From CAYRQP01 sp964426545 (GTDB lineage Bacteria > Fermentibacterota > Fermentibacteria > Fermentibacterales > JCC-6): a stretch of 64,000 bases of DNA. The stretch lies in contig CAYRQP010000002.1 in the NCBI GenBank assembly GCA_964426545.1, positions 1-64,000 on the forward strand, written 5' to 3'. The notes below the pieces were generated by a model that saw only the letters and a list, made by a program, of their open reading frames with translations, made no database searches and was not told where the DNA came from. Position 1 is the first letter of the stretch; each line of letters opens with the position of its first letter. Below are positions 8,749 through 17,712 of this stretch, one piece after another. Position numbers and translations under genes: made by a program.

Positions 8749-9375
8749 AGGTCAATTGGACGGGGAAGGGCTTCAGATAGCTCTGGTCGTTTCACGGTTC
8801 AACGGATTCATAACGGAGAGGCTTATCGAGGGAGCTATCGACTGTCTCGAAAGACACGGTGTCGGGAATGATGACATCGAGATATTCTATGTTCCCGGTT
8901 CGTGGGAGATTCCTGCGTTTGCAGTCAAAATTGCCGATACCGAAAGGTATGACAGTGTAATCTGTCTTGGTGCAGTTATCCGCGGAGAAACCCCGCATTT
9001 TGAATATGTTGCATCTGAAAGTGCAAAAGGCATAGCACAGGCAGCAATGCTGACTGATGTTCCCGTCATCTATGGGATCATCACCGCAGATACAGTCGAG
9101 CAGGCAGTTGACAGAGCCGGCACAAAGTCAGGAAATAAGGGTTTCGATGCTGCAATGACTGCATTGGAAATGATCGACCTGTATACTACCGTCGATTTTA
9201 TAGAACTGGAAGACGGTACTGAAGAAGACGNNNNNNNNNNNNNNNNNNNNNNNNNNNNNNNNNNNNNNNNNNNNNNNNNNNNNNNNNNNNNNNNNNNNNN
9301 NNNNNNNNNNNNNNNNNNNNNNNNNNNNNNGAAGACGGTACTGAAGAAGACGATACAGAAAAAGACGGGGATTAA
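8732..9375 (+). CDS. ribH: 6,7-dimethyl-8-ribityllumazine synthase, interrupted by an assembly gap
   Basis: Lumazine synthase condensing the RibD and RibB products. It starts at ATG 8732 (AAGGAG at 8720-8725). Seen: SRFNGFITERLIEGA, VPGSWEIP, the GAVIRGETPHFEYV active-site segment, and TKSGNKGFDAA. The core domain is complete before the N run at 9231-9330. After the gap the same 22 bases recur, then DTEKDGD and TAA (9373-9375). Removing the N run and one copy restores one frame, giving about 173 residues with an acidic tail that is longer than usual. The 100-N frame as written does not read through correctly. Confidence 0.88.
9231..9330. other. Assembly gap (100 N) inside ribH
   Basis: Exactly 100 N. 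The 22 bases before it (9209-9230) are identical to the 22 after it (9331-9352), which suggests two overlapping contig ends joined without merging, or a short in-frame tandem repeat in the acidic tail. Confidence 0.9.
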
Positions 9376-9380
9376 GCCGG

Positions 9381-9821
9381 GTGGGAGTAAGAAGCCGGAG
9401 CCGGAAAGCACTTCTCCAGGGCAGATTCGCTTGCAGCCTGAATGATGGAGACTCCTTTTCAAGTAATATGAACGGTATCAAACAGCTTCTTTCAGATCCT
9501 GATGCAGGAATAGGAGCTATGCTCGACGAAGAAAACTGGGATTGGCTTACTACGCTTGGACAGACTGTCGAGGTTAATATCGAAGAGATAGATGCTGCAA
9601 TATCTGCAGTTCTGGAAAACTGGACACTCGAGCGGCTGAGTATCGTGACAAGGCTCATTCTTGAACAGGCTGTTGCGGAAATGAACTTCCTCGAATCTCC
9701 CACACCGATACCTGTTGCAATCGACGAGGCTCTGGATTTGACACGTGTCTTTGAAACGGAAGAAACAGTTAAATTTGTAAATGCAATACTCGACCGTCTG
9801 AAAGCGAAGGCGATGGAATAG
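9381..9821 (+). CDS. nusB: Transcription antitermination factor NusB
   Basis: A 146-residue NusB, the all-helical protein that binds boxA RNA with S10 in rRNA antitermination. The Arg-rich N-terminus (VRSRSRKALLQGRFA) and the C-terminal PTPIPVAIDEALDL..VFETEETVKFVNAILD stretch, matching the family's NEAIELAK..F...S.KFVNGVLD block, support it. The start is GTG 9381, only 5 bp after ribH. The ribH-nusB adjacency is widespread in bacteria. It overlaps the following gene by one base. Confidence 0.9.
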   Translation: MGVRSRSRKALLQGRFACSLNDGDSFSSNMNGIKQLLSDPDAGIGAMLDEENWDWLTTLGQTVEVNIEEIDAAISAVLENWTLERLSIVTRLILEQAVAEMNFLESPTPIPVAIDEALDLTRVFETEETVKFVNAILDRLKAKAME

Positions 9822-10531
9822 TGCTTATCAGATTCATCAGCGACATTCATTCGAATGCAGATGCTCTGCAGGCAGTACTTGAACATTCTGCAGGCAAAAC
9901 TGCCAATGTAACATTCTGTCTGGGGGATATTGTCGGGTACGGCGCAGAACCTTCGAAGTGTATTGAAATGGTAAGGGAGTCGTGCAGGTTAATTGTCGCA
10001 GGAAATCATGATCATGGAGTTGTAGGAAAACTTCCTATTTCACATTACGGCAATGATGGAGCTGCAGCAATCGAATGGACTGAAAAAACACTGTCAGAGT
10101 CAGAAATTATTTGGCTCGACAGCCTTCCGATAGAAGCAGAATATGAAGACCTGTTTCTCTGTCACAGTTTTCCATCCGACCCCCGAAGCTGGATATATGT
10201 CAGGGAAAGAGTTCAGGCGATAGTTGCCTGTGCAGATAGGCCGGATAAAATATCTTTTATCGGACATACACACTTCCCGGGATGCTGGAGTGCCGATGGA
10301 AACTACACGGAAGCCCCGAGAGGTGATCTTTCAAAAATAAAACTGATAAACGTTGGAAGCGCCGGGCAGCCGCGGGATAGAGACCCCCGGGCGGCATATC
10401 TGCTTTTCGACACCGAAAAACGGACATGGGAACATCACCGAGTAGAATATGACATTGATTCTGCTGCAGAGAAAATCCTTTCTGCCGGACTCTCGCCCTG
10501 GCTCGCTGAAAGACTCAACCTCGGAAATTAG
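9821..10531 (+). CDS. Metallophosphoesterase (calcineurin-like)
   Basis: A 236-residue single-domain phosphoesterase with the full metal-binding set: DIHSN (residues 8-12), GDIVGYG, GNHDHG, CHSFP and GHTHFPG. It resembles the YfcE/diadenosine tetraphosphatase-like family, and the substrate is unknown. The start is GTG 9821, overlapping the nusB stop. Its stop TAG (10529-10531) lies inside the palindrome that borders the RAYT module, so its native 3' end may have been changed by that insertion. Confidence 0.82.
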   Translation: MLIRFISDIHSNADALQAVLEHSAGKTANVTFCLGDIVGYGAEPSKCIEMVRESCRLIVAGNHDHGVVGKLPISHYGNDGAAAIEWTEKTLSESEIIWLDSLPIEAEYEDLFLCHSFPSDPRSWIYVRERVQAIVACADRPDKISFIGHTHFPGCWSADGNYTEAPRGDLSKIKLINVGSAGQPRDRDPRAAYLLFDTEKRTWEHHRVEYDIDSAAEKILSAGLSPWLAERLNLGN

Positions 10532-10544
10532 TGACAGTCACTAA
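10528..10544. repeat. RAYT-associated palindrome, left
   Basis: TTAGTGACAGTCACTAA, a near-perfect palindrome (only the centre base breaks symmetry). It overlaps the stop codon of the metallophosphoesterase gene and is followed by a T run (10545-10551), so it could also act as a terminator. A related half (TAGTGACTAA, 10554-10563) overlaps the end of the transposase gene. Confidence 0.7.
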
Positions 10545-10552
10545 TTTTTTTA

Positions 10553-11227
10553 CTAGTGACTAATATCAGTTAATTTAGGTCTCCCTGCCTTTTTCTTTGA
10601 GAACTTTATTCCTGTCAACTCTTCGATTCTCGAAACAAAAGATTCATCACCACAAGGTTTTCCTGTTGATGTGGATTTTCGTATTAAGTCAAGAGTCGAT
10701 TCTATTGAGGGCTTCATGAATTCTGATGACCAATCACCTGACATATCTTTGAGAATGGAACTATTTACAAGAAGGTCATTATGGTTCTCTCCAAGAAAGA
10801 ACGAAGCACTTGACCATTTGTAATCATCAGGAGTAGCAGCAATTCCGGCTCGAACTGGATTATTGTGAATATAACTGACAACGGCAAAACTATGAATATC
10901 ATCCATCGGGGTTGAAAAAAAGCGTTCTGAGAAGAGATGACCGGTAATATTCTGTTTTTCATTGAAATAGACAGTATAGTGATGATGTGCGTTCCCTATT
11001 GCCTTAGCCAAACTACCTTCTTCTTCGGGAATTGCAACAATGTGAACATGATTGTTCATAAGACACCAACAGCAGAACTTCACACCATATTTCTCACCGG
11101 ATTCCCGCATAATCTTCAGATATAGTCTGCGGTCATGGTCATCATAGAAAATAGGTAGCTTACGCACCCCTCTTTGTGTGATATGGTGAGGTGTTTCAGG
11201 AATAACTAATCTTGGTAATCTACTCAT
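10553..11227 (-). CDS. REP-associated tyrosine transposase (RAYT, Y1_Tnp)
   Basis: A 224-residue Y1 transposase of the REP-associated type: N-terminal RLPRLVIPETPHHITQRG, the HUH motif H60-V-H62 in NNHVHIV, and the tail-side SYIHNNPVRAG carrying the probable nucleophile Tyr119. A small C-terminal extension ends in a GRPK-containing basic segment. It looks intact. Matching palindromes lie just outside both ends (10528-10544 and 11275-11288). Such proteins process short palindromic repeats and are domesticated or mobile depending on lineage. Confidence 0.88.
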   Translation of the reverse strand: MSRLPRLVIPETPHHITQRGVRKLPIFYDDHDRRLYLKIMRESGEKYGVKFCCWCLMNNHVHIVAIPEEEGSLAKAIGNAHHHYTVYFNEKQNITGHLFSERFFSTPMDDIHSFAVVSYIHNNPVRAGIAATPDDYKWSSASFFLGENHNDLLVNSSILKDMSGDWSSEFMKPSIESTLDLIRKSTSTGKPCGDESFVSRIEELTGIKFSKKKAGRPKLTDISH

Positions 11228-11258
11228 AAATTCATTATACTACATTTATCTATAAAAA

Positions 11259-12371
11259 TCAAGGTGTAAATAAATTAGTGACTGTCACCAATATTCTATT
11301 GGCGGTGTCATCCCAGTTGAAGCGGGATGCCCATTCTATGGCATTCAGGGAGAGTTGCTTTCTGAAAGCAATGTCAGTACAGAGATGATTCATCTCTTTT
11401 GCAAGAACTTCGATATCACCATGGGAAACCAATACTCCCGTCTCACCATTCCTGATAGAGTCGCGAAGTCCATCGCTGTCACTTGCAATGACCGGAGTTC
11501 CACAGGCATTTGCTTCTATAACGGTCAGCCCCCATCCTTCTTTTTCAGATGGGAAAACCGCTGCCCATGATTCTCTGATGTATATCAACTTCTCTTCTTC
11601 CGAAACAAATCCTTTGAAATTCACAACATCATCGAGCCCGAGTTTAACAGTGATGTCCTTGAGACTGTTTTCATAATCTCCACTGCCGAGAATAGTCAGG
11701 GAATAATCCTTTCCCGATTCTCTCAGGAGAGCAAGTGCTGATAGTATGTACTGCACACCTTTGTATTTCTTAAGTCTCCCGAGGTATAGAAACTTACCGC
11801 ATTCAGAATCCGGTTTCCCGGGAGTATAAAAGTCAGTATCTATTCCGCATTCGATTACAGTGACATTGTCTTTTGGAATACCCCGGTTGACCAGATCTGC
11901 CTTTGTGCTGTCGGAAATGGCAATGAACCGACAATCTCCATAGATTCGAGGGATAAATGACTCCATGAAATTAACATAAAGTGCCAGGGGGAAAGCCACT
12001 TCCCTGTATGCAGTCGTTCCGAAGAGATGGGGGACAATGACGAGAGCGGGGACAGGCGACCATTTAGGGCTGTAGAACGGAATTTTGCAGAGATCTTCTA
12101 TTACAAGGTCGAAATTGGATTTAATGTCGAGAGACAGACAAAACTTTTTCAGTGTGAAATTGAAAGTATTTCGTTTTCCGTGTCTTAGTATTCGTACTCC
12201 ATCGATGACTTCCTTTTCAGGGAGACCTGCCACCGCCTGTGATACCTGTGTAATATTATGCCCCTTTGCTGCAAGACGCTTCAGTATTTCATGAAGATGG
12301 ATTTCAGCTCCGCCTGCTTCAGGATTCTTCGGACATCGCCAGTTCAAAGCGAGTATGCGCATCTCAGTCAT
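11259..12371 (-). CDS. Glycosyltransferase family 4
   Basis: About 370 residues with a GT-B fold. The N-terminal domain begins RILALNWRCPKNPEAGGAE with the GGAE acceptor loop. The C-terminal domain has FLYLGRLKKYKG and the retaining GT4 signature FPSEKEGWGLTVIEANACGTPVIAS, which contains the E-x7-E pair. Start is ATG 12371 (or 12362), overlapping the methyltransferase stop. It probably transfers a hexose from a nucleotide sugar during surface glycan assembly. The final residues come from the RAYT-flanking palindrome. Confidence 0.85.
   Translation of the reverse strand: MTEMRILALNWRCPKNPEAGGAEIHLHEILKRLAAKGHNITQVSQAVAGLPEKEVIDGVRILRHGKRNTFNFTLKKFCLSLDIKSNFDLVIEDLCKIPFYSPKWSPVPALVIVPHLFGTTAYREVAFPLALYVNFMESFIPRIYGDCRFIAISDSTKADLVNRGIPKDNVTVIECGIDTDFYTPGKPDSECGKFLYLGRLKKYKGVQYILSALALLRESGKDYSLTILGSGDYENSLKDITVKLGLDDVVNFKGFVSEEEKLIYIRESWAAVFPSEKEGWGLTVIEANACGTPVIASDSDGLRDSIRNGETGVLVSHGDIEVLAKEMNHLCTDIAFRKQLSLNAIEWASRFNWDDTANRILVTVTNLFTP
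11275..11288. repeat. RAYT-associated palindrome, right
   Basis: TTAGTGACTGTCAC matches the reverse complement of the left palindrome (10528-10544). It lies within the last codons of the minus-strand glycosyltransferase, so the inserted module appears to supply that gene's C-terminal residues. Confidence 0.7.
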
Positions 12372-13158
12372 CTTCTTTCTTCTGTGCAAAGACACCGATT
12401 ATGTATCCAAACTGCCTTGCCGCGAAGGTCTTTTCCATCTTTTTTCTTATTACTGTCCGAAGCCGGTGAATAGGTGGGATTATCACAGGACGAAGTGGCA
12501 GCCGGATTCCAATTTTCATAAGTATTTCCCGGAACATCCTGTACGCCAGAGATGGGGAAAAGAATCTTCCATAAGATGCATAGGGTTCAAATCCAATCTC
12601 TATCAGCAGATCTGCTAGGGATTTTTCCGTAAATTGTGTCTCCCATCCTGCAAACCAGACATTTAAAGCAATCAGAATATTCTTTATCGCTGTGTATATG
12701 TGTACTGTCTGGGGAACATCGACAAGTACTGTTCCGCCGCTCTTCAAGACTCTCATGTTCTCGCGAAGGAGTGATTTGGGGTCGCGGAAATGTTCTAAAA
12801 CACCCTGATGAAAAATAATATCGATGGAATTATCCCTGAAAGGAAGGGCTTCCGCATCCCCGCACACGAGAAACAGCTCGGTATTTTCCTGCGCTGCGGC
12901 TTCACAGGCGAGGAGCAGTGCTTCATCAGAGTAATCGAGTGCAATCGCAACAGCACCTTTCTTTGAAAGAGTTACACTGTCGCGGGCTGTTGCTGCACCC
13001 ACCTCCATTATGATTTTTCCCTCGATCGACACATTTTTCAGTATCTCGTCCGGGATTCTGTTGTCGTTGTCATAGATTTCAGACAGGTCCCGTTCACGTG
13101 TCCAGAACTCGTCCCAGTGCTTTTTTTCCGATGCCCGCATATACGCCAATCCATTCAT
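12364..13158 (-). CDS. Class I SAM-dependent methyltransferase
   Basis: A 264-residue Rossmann-fold methyltransferase. SAM-binding motif I is MEVGAATARDS (about 51-61). The acidic ALDYSDEAL and VCGDAEALPF segments follow, then FHQGVLEHFRDP and LKSGGTVLVDVPQ. The C-terminal basic tail may contact membrane. It is co-oriented with and overlaps the downstream glycosyltransferase, so the pair may decorate a polysaccharide or lipid. Start could also be ATG 13140. Substrate cannot be told. Confidence 0.78.
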   Translation of the reverse strand: MNGLAYMRASEKKHWDEFWTRERDLSEIYDNDNRIPDEILKNVSIEGKIIMEVGAATARDSVTLSKKGAVAIALDYSDEALLLACEAAAQENTELFLVCGDAEALPFRDNSIDIIFHQGVLEHFRDPKSLLRENMRVLKSGGTVLVDVPQTVHIYTAIKNILIALNVWFAGWETQFTEKSLADLLIEIGFEPYASYGRFFSPSLAYRMFREILMKIGIRLPLRPVIIPPIHRLRTVIRKKMEKTFAARQFGYIIGVFAQKKEDD

Positions 13159-13318
13159 TCATCAATATACAAGTTGTTTGGTCAATAATAATGAAAGTTA
13201 CAGTTCATTGAAACAGAGACCGTCAGTATTAAATATTCGAGTGACTTATGACAGTTTACTTTTGAAATACTATATTTACACAGATGATTGAATTGCTGAC
13301 AAACACATTGGAGAAAAA

Positions 13319-15697
13319 ATGAAGATTATGGGATTGACTCCGGGTAAACTAAAGTGGAAATGCCCAAAGAAAGCACTTACATTTAAAACCACTGATGAGA
13401 TAGAGACGACCGGTGAAATAGTTGGTCAGGAAAGAGCCGTCAAGGCAATAGAACTTGGTCTCGATATTGCCTCCCGCGGTTACAACATGTTTGTCACAGG
13501 TGTATCCGGCACAGGACGCGAAACCACTGTTAAACACATTTTGGACAAAATAGATCTTTCGACAAATGACCTTCGTGATATCTGTTATGTGCGGAATTTC
13601 GACAATCCAAATGAGCCGCTCGCTTTAATATTCCCGGCCGGTGGCGGAGAAAAGTTTGTCGAAGCAGTGGGTGAGTGTATTCAATTGTTGAAGAGCAATA
13701 TTCCCACCGTTCTTCAAAGCGAGAAGACATCCAGAAGCGAAACGAAACTTCTTGACGAATACAAGGCGCGCAAAGACAAAATAATGAATGTTGTTAAAGA
13801 AGATGCAGAATCCGCAGGTTTTACAATAGTCAATGTTCCAATTGCACCCGGCGAATACCGCCCTGATGTACTTCCAGTAAAAGAAGAAGAGCCGGTTGAC
13901 TTCGAAACCCTTGAAAAACTCGTCGATTCCGGAGATATGTCTCAGAAGGAGTTCGATAAACTTGTAGAAGAATACGACAAATTGTTTATAAAACTGGCGG
14001 AAGCATTCAGAAAAGCCAGGGATATAGAGATAGAAGCCCAGACAAGACTCGAGAAACTCTATATCAGGCTAGTTCGGCCTACGGTAGCGGGAATAATTTC
14101 ACAGTTGAAGGAGATAAGCGGGGAAGATGCCGATGTGTGGGCGGATTCCATTCTCGAAATTATCCTGGACAATCTTACTGAGTTTGCCAATGCTCAGGAA
14201 GATGAAGATCCATATGATCTTTTCACACCGAATCTCATCATAGATAATTCCGGGGTAAAGGAGAAACCGGTCGTAATAGAGGAATTTCCCGATGCTGTCA
14301 GTCTTTTCGGTAACATTGATAAGATTTACATAGAAGGTAAACCACTTACAGATCACACAATGATCAAACCAGGAGCAATACACAGAGCCGACGGCGGATA
14401 TCTGATTATCAATGCAATAGATATTGTACGACAGCCGACTTTATGGCAGCAGTTGATTCAGACACTTAGAAACGGTGTCAGCATAATACGCAATCACGAT
14501 CCGATAAGATTACACCCCATCGATATTCAGCCCAAATCAATTGGCACCAATGTGAAAGTAATCCTGCTTGGTTCAGTCCGTCTGTATAATTTACTGGCAT
14601 CGCACGAACCTGAATTCTCTCTGCTTTTCCGCATTCGTGCAGCATTCGACCGCTCAATGGAATCTTCGGTAAATAACATCAAAGATTTTGCAGGTGTCAT
14701 AGCAACGATTACTAAAAACGAAAAACTTCTTCCCCTCGATGCAGCAGCCGTAGCAGAAATAGCCGGAGAGAGCATCCGTATATCCCGATACCATGACAGA
14801 CTTTCGACGGAATTCAACAGAGTCGGAGATTATGTAAGGCAGGCTTCCTATTTTGCGAAGCGGGACAAATCCAAAATAGTGAAAGCCAAACATGTAAAAA
14901 AGGCTATTGAGGAAAAAATATTCAGACTGAATCTCGGACAGACTTATGCGGAGCGGCATATCATCGAAAATATGATAATGGTCGACACCGAAGGATCTGC
15001 TATTGGTCAGGTAAACGGACTGGGAGTTTATCAGGGTGTCGATTATACGTTTGGACTTCCCTCCCGGATAACAGTAAGTGCATCTTCCGGCAGAAGCGGA
15101 ATCATCAATGTCGAACGGGAAGCGAACCTATCAGGAACCTCTCACACAAAGGGTATTCTTATCATCGCCGGTTTTATCCGCGGGAAGTTTATGAAGGGAT
15201 ATCCGCTTTCACTGAGTGCAAGTATTGTATTCGAACAGAGTTACGGTGGGGTTGACGGGGACAGCGCGTCATCCACAGAACTTTACGCATTGCTCAGTGC
15301 TCTTGCAGAAATTCCCATCAGACAGGACCTGGCAGTCACCGGTTCAGTGAATCAGTTTGGCGAGGTGCAGGCAATAGGTGGTGTGAATGAGAAAATAGAA
15401 GGATTCTTCAATATCTGCAGTACACGCAGATTGACCGGGACCCAGGGAGTGATGATCCCCGCAAGTAATGTGCCAGACCTGCAACTGCGTGACAATGTAA
15501 TCGATGCAGTGCGGGAGAAGAAATTCCATATCTATCCCATAGAGAGCATTGATGACGGAATCGAACTTCTAACAGGAATTGAAGCCGGAAATCGAATGAA
15601 GAATAATTCTTATCCGGATGATACAATATATGGAAAGGTCGACAGAAGGCTCGAAAAAATGGCCGATACGCTATGCTCATACGGATACAGGGATTAG
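13319..15697 (+). CDS. Lon-like protease (AAA_32/LonB-LonC-like type)
   Basis: A 792-residue protein of the Lon-related AAA_32 family. The N-terminal GVSGTGRETT segment stands where a Walker A would be but lacks the usual GK[ST] lysine, as in other members of this family. A long helical insert with charged repeats follows (about 120-300). The C-terminal Lon protease domain carries the Ser in GDSASS and the Lys in VNEKIEGFF, the catalytic Ser-Lys dyad. It probably degrades unfolded proteins, and whether ATP is hydrolysed cannot be judged from the motif. It stands divergent from the methyltransferase, with a 160-bp AT-rich promoter region between. Confidence 0.88.
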   Translation: MKIMGLTPGKLKWKCPKKALTFKTTDEIETTGEIVGQERAVKAIELGLDIASRGYNMFVTGVSGTGRETTVKHILDKIDLSTNDLRDICYVRNFDNPNEPLALIFPAGGGEKFVEAVGECIQLLKSNIPTVLQSEKTSRSETKLLDEYKARKDKIMNVVKEDAESAGFTIVNVPIAPGEYRPDVLPVKEEEPVDFETLEKLVDSGDMSQKEFDKLVEEYDKLFIKLAEAFRKARDIEIEAQTRLEKLYIRLVRPTVAGIISQLKEISGEDADVWADSILEIILDNLTEFANAQEDEDPYDLFTPNLIIDNSGVKEKPVVIEEFPDAVSLFGNIDKIYIEGKPLTDHTMIKPGAIHRADGGYLIINAIDIVRQPTLWQQLIQTLRNGVSIIRNHDPIRLHPIDIQPKSIGTNVKVILLGSVRLYNLLASHEPEFSLLFRIRAAFDRSMESSVNNIKDFAGVIATITKNEKLLPLDAAAVAEIAGESIRISRYHDRLSTEFNRVGDYVRQASYFAKRDKSKIVKAKHVKKAIEEKIFRLNLGQTYAERHIIENMIMVDTEGSAIGQVNGLGVYQGVDYTFGLPSRITVSASSGRSGIINVEREANLSGTSHTKGILIIAGFIRGKFMKGYPLSLSASIVFEQSYGGVDGDSASSTELYALLSALAEIPIRQDLAVTGSVNQFGEVQAIGGVNEKIEGFFNICSTRRLTGTQGVMIPASNVPDLQLRDNVIDAVREKKFHIYPIESIDDGIELLTGIEAGNRMKNNSYPDDTIYGKVDRRLEKMADTLCSYGYRD

Positions 15698-15698
15698 T

Positions 15699-16868
15699 TT
15701 GATAAAAGTATTTACTGCATCATGGGGGCAGCTAGAAAAGAACGGTTCGAATATCGGTGATGAAGCGATATTTACCTCACAGGTGAAAGATCTTTCTACA
15801 ATACCAGATATTCAGATGGGTGTGTGGTCCGCCGACCCCGAAAAGACTCGACAGCAATATGGAGTCCTTCCATTCAGCATTGAAAACGGACGGCTGAATG
15901 CACTGAAGAAAGGCATCAAATGGGCTGACATTGTAATAGTCGGCGGGGGAGAATTAGCTCAGGATAAATCGTCTCTTCTGTATACACCGTTCAATCTCAT
16001 GCCGCTTCGGTATGCTAAATGGTACGGCAAGAAATCATTTGCCTGGTCTGTTGGAATAGGACAGCAGGATGAACTGAAATGGTGGACTCCCATTCAGTTG
16101 AAGAAGTGGCTTGGTACATGCTGTGGTGTTACAGTACGGGATAAGGCATCTCAGGATTCTCTGCTTGAATTTGGGTTATCTCCCGAAAAAGTCAAACTTG
16201 CATCTGATTCGACATTTACACTTGCGTCAGAATACAGCACCGAAAGAAAAGAAACCAATATTCTTGGCGTTGCACCCCGGAATGTAGCAAACAGACAGGG
16301 GAAACTGCTGCCTCTCGAAGTCCGCAGGAAGCTCGGGATATACAGGGAGCCGGATGTGTCTCATATCAGAAAAGAATGGGCATCTTTCCTCGATGACCAT
16401 ATCGACAGGCATGGAGGGACTGTGAAGTTTTTTCCATTCCACAGAGGTTCTCTCTCTAACAGCGATGATAAGGAATGTGAAGCAATCATTAGTCTTATGC
16501 AGGATAGCGATAAAACTGAAATTGTGAATACCTCGGACATCTATGAATTCATTAGACAAATAGGCGAATGCAGAACTTTTTTGACAGTTCCGCTTCATGG
16601 AGCGATTCTCTCAGTAGTTGCAGGAACCATTCCTGTTTCACTTCCCTATGCTTCGAAGGGAATCCGTTTCATGCAGGAAGCAGGAATTCCCGAACTCACT
16701 ATCGACCCGAATAAGGATTGCTGGAGTAAGGATGCTGCAGGGATTATTGATACAGTATGGAAAGAAAATTCGGAAATACAAGAGAGACTTACCCAAACCC
16801 GAGGAAAACTGATCGGGGATTGCAGGCACAATTTTGAGTACTTTATCGAATCATGTATAGAAGATTGA
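15699..16868 (+). CDS. Polysaccharide pyruvyl transferase family protein
   Basis: A 389-residue protein of the polysaccharide pyruvyl transferase (CsaB/WcaK-like) fold. I start it at TTG 15699, giving (M)IKVFTASWGQLEKNGSNIGDEAI, which has the expected G-x-N-x-GDEA loop near the N-terminus and a GGGA SD-like run before it. A longer frame from 15618 lies inside the protease gene. Other marks are DIVIVGGGELAQD, the CCGVTVRDKASQ segment, and the conserved VPLHGAILSV near the C-terminus. It would add ketal-pyruvate to sugars or act in related glycan modification. Confidence 0.8.
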   Translation: MIKVFTASWGQLEKNGSNIGDEAIFTSQVKDLSTIPDIQMGVWSADPEKTRQQYGVLPFSIENGRLNALKKGIKWADIVIVGGGELAQDKSSLLYTPFNLMPLRYAKWYGKKSFAWSVGIGQQDELKWWTPIQLKKWLGTCCGVTVRDKASQDSLLEFGLSPEKVKLASDSTFTLASEYSTERKETNILGVAPRNVANRQGKLLPLEVRRKLGIYREPDVSHIRKEWASFLDDHIDRHGGTVKFFPFHRGSLSNSDDKECEAIISLMQDSDKTEIVNTSDIYEFIRQIGECRTFLTVPLHGAILSVVAGTIPVSLPYASKGIRFMQEAGIPELTIDPNKDCWSKDAAGIIDTVWKENSEIQERLTQTRGKLIGDCRHNFEYFIESCIED

Positions 16869-16878
16869 GGAGAATATT

Positions 16879-17712
16879 ATGTTGCCGGGGATACATGCTT
16901 CTGTAAGTGGCGGCCTGAATAATGCTCTGGAAACTCTAAAAAAATATAATCTCCAGGTAGGTCAGATATTCACATCCAACCAGCAGCAGTGGAAAGGCAG
17001 GGCGGTTAAGTCCGAAGAGAAGAAAGCGTTTCAAAACCGCGGGAGTCTAAATATTATCTCCCATGCATCATATCTGATCAATCTTGCTACTCTGAAACCT
17101 AAAGTACTCTGGCTGTCCAAAAAAGCACTTGCCGAAGAACTGCAGCGGATGCACGAGCTTGGTATCAGATGGCTTGTACTGCATCCGGGTGCGCATCTAG
17201 GTCCGGGGGAGGAAGAAGGAATAGAGAAGACTGCAAGACGGGTTAAGAGAATACTGGAGCAAGCTCCTGTGGACACCGGAATACTCTTCGAAAATACAAC
17301 CGGTTCAGGCACGGTATTCGGATATACCTTCGAACATCTGAAAAGACTACTCGACCTGACGGATATGCCAAAGCGAGCCGGAATATGTTTCGATACCTGT
17401 CATGCATTCGGAGCTGGATATGATATGTCGACAATTGAAGCGGTGGACAATACAATGAGAGAATTCGATAATATTGTCGGACTCGACAGGATAAGAGCGT
17501 TTCATATGAACGACTCTCAAAAAGAACTTGGGAGCAGAAAAGACAGACATGCACGAATAGGTGGAGGGCTTATCGGCCTGGAACCGCTTCAGCATCTGGC
17601 AAATATGGAGATATTCAGCGATATTCCGGCTATTACAGAGACACCCGGAACTAATGCAGACCGAGTTAAAGATGTTCTTTTACTAACGCATGCCACCTGG
17701 ATTAGTGAGTGA
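16879..17712 (+). CDS. nfo: Endonuclease IV (AP endonuclease)
   Basis: A 277-residue TIM-barrel zinc enzyme that cuts 5' of abasic sites. Metal-binding and signature segments are all present: GIHASVSGG, the IFTSNQQQW stretch, LHPGAHLG, ENTTGSG, GICFDTCHAFGAGYD, FHMNDSQKELGSRKDRHARIG and ITETPG. Length is normal. SD GGAG lies before ATG 16879, and it follows the pyruvyl transferase gene by 10 bp. Confidence 0.95.
   Translation: MLPGIHASVSGGLNNALETLKKYNLQVGQIFTSNQQQWKGRAVKSEEKKAFQNRGSLNIISHASYLINLATLKPKVLWLSKKALAEELQRMHELGIRWLVLHPGAHLGPGEEEGIEKTARRVKRILEQAPVDTGILFENTTGSGTVFGYTFEHLKRLLDLTDMPKRAGICFDTCHAFGAGYDMSTIEAVDNTMREFDNIVGLDRIRAFHMNDSQKELGSRKDRHARIGGGLIGLEPLQHLANMEIFSDIPAITETPGTNADRVKDVLLLTHATWISE

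Noticed and set aside
9128..9886. 252-residue minus-strand frame across the N gap
   Set aside because: It reads through unknown bases and is antisense to ribH and nusB.
15618..15698. Upstream extension of the pyruvyl transferase-like gene
   Set aside because: It lies wholly inside the protease gene in another frame, and the TTG at 15699 gives the family-typical N-terminus.
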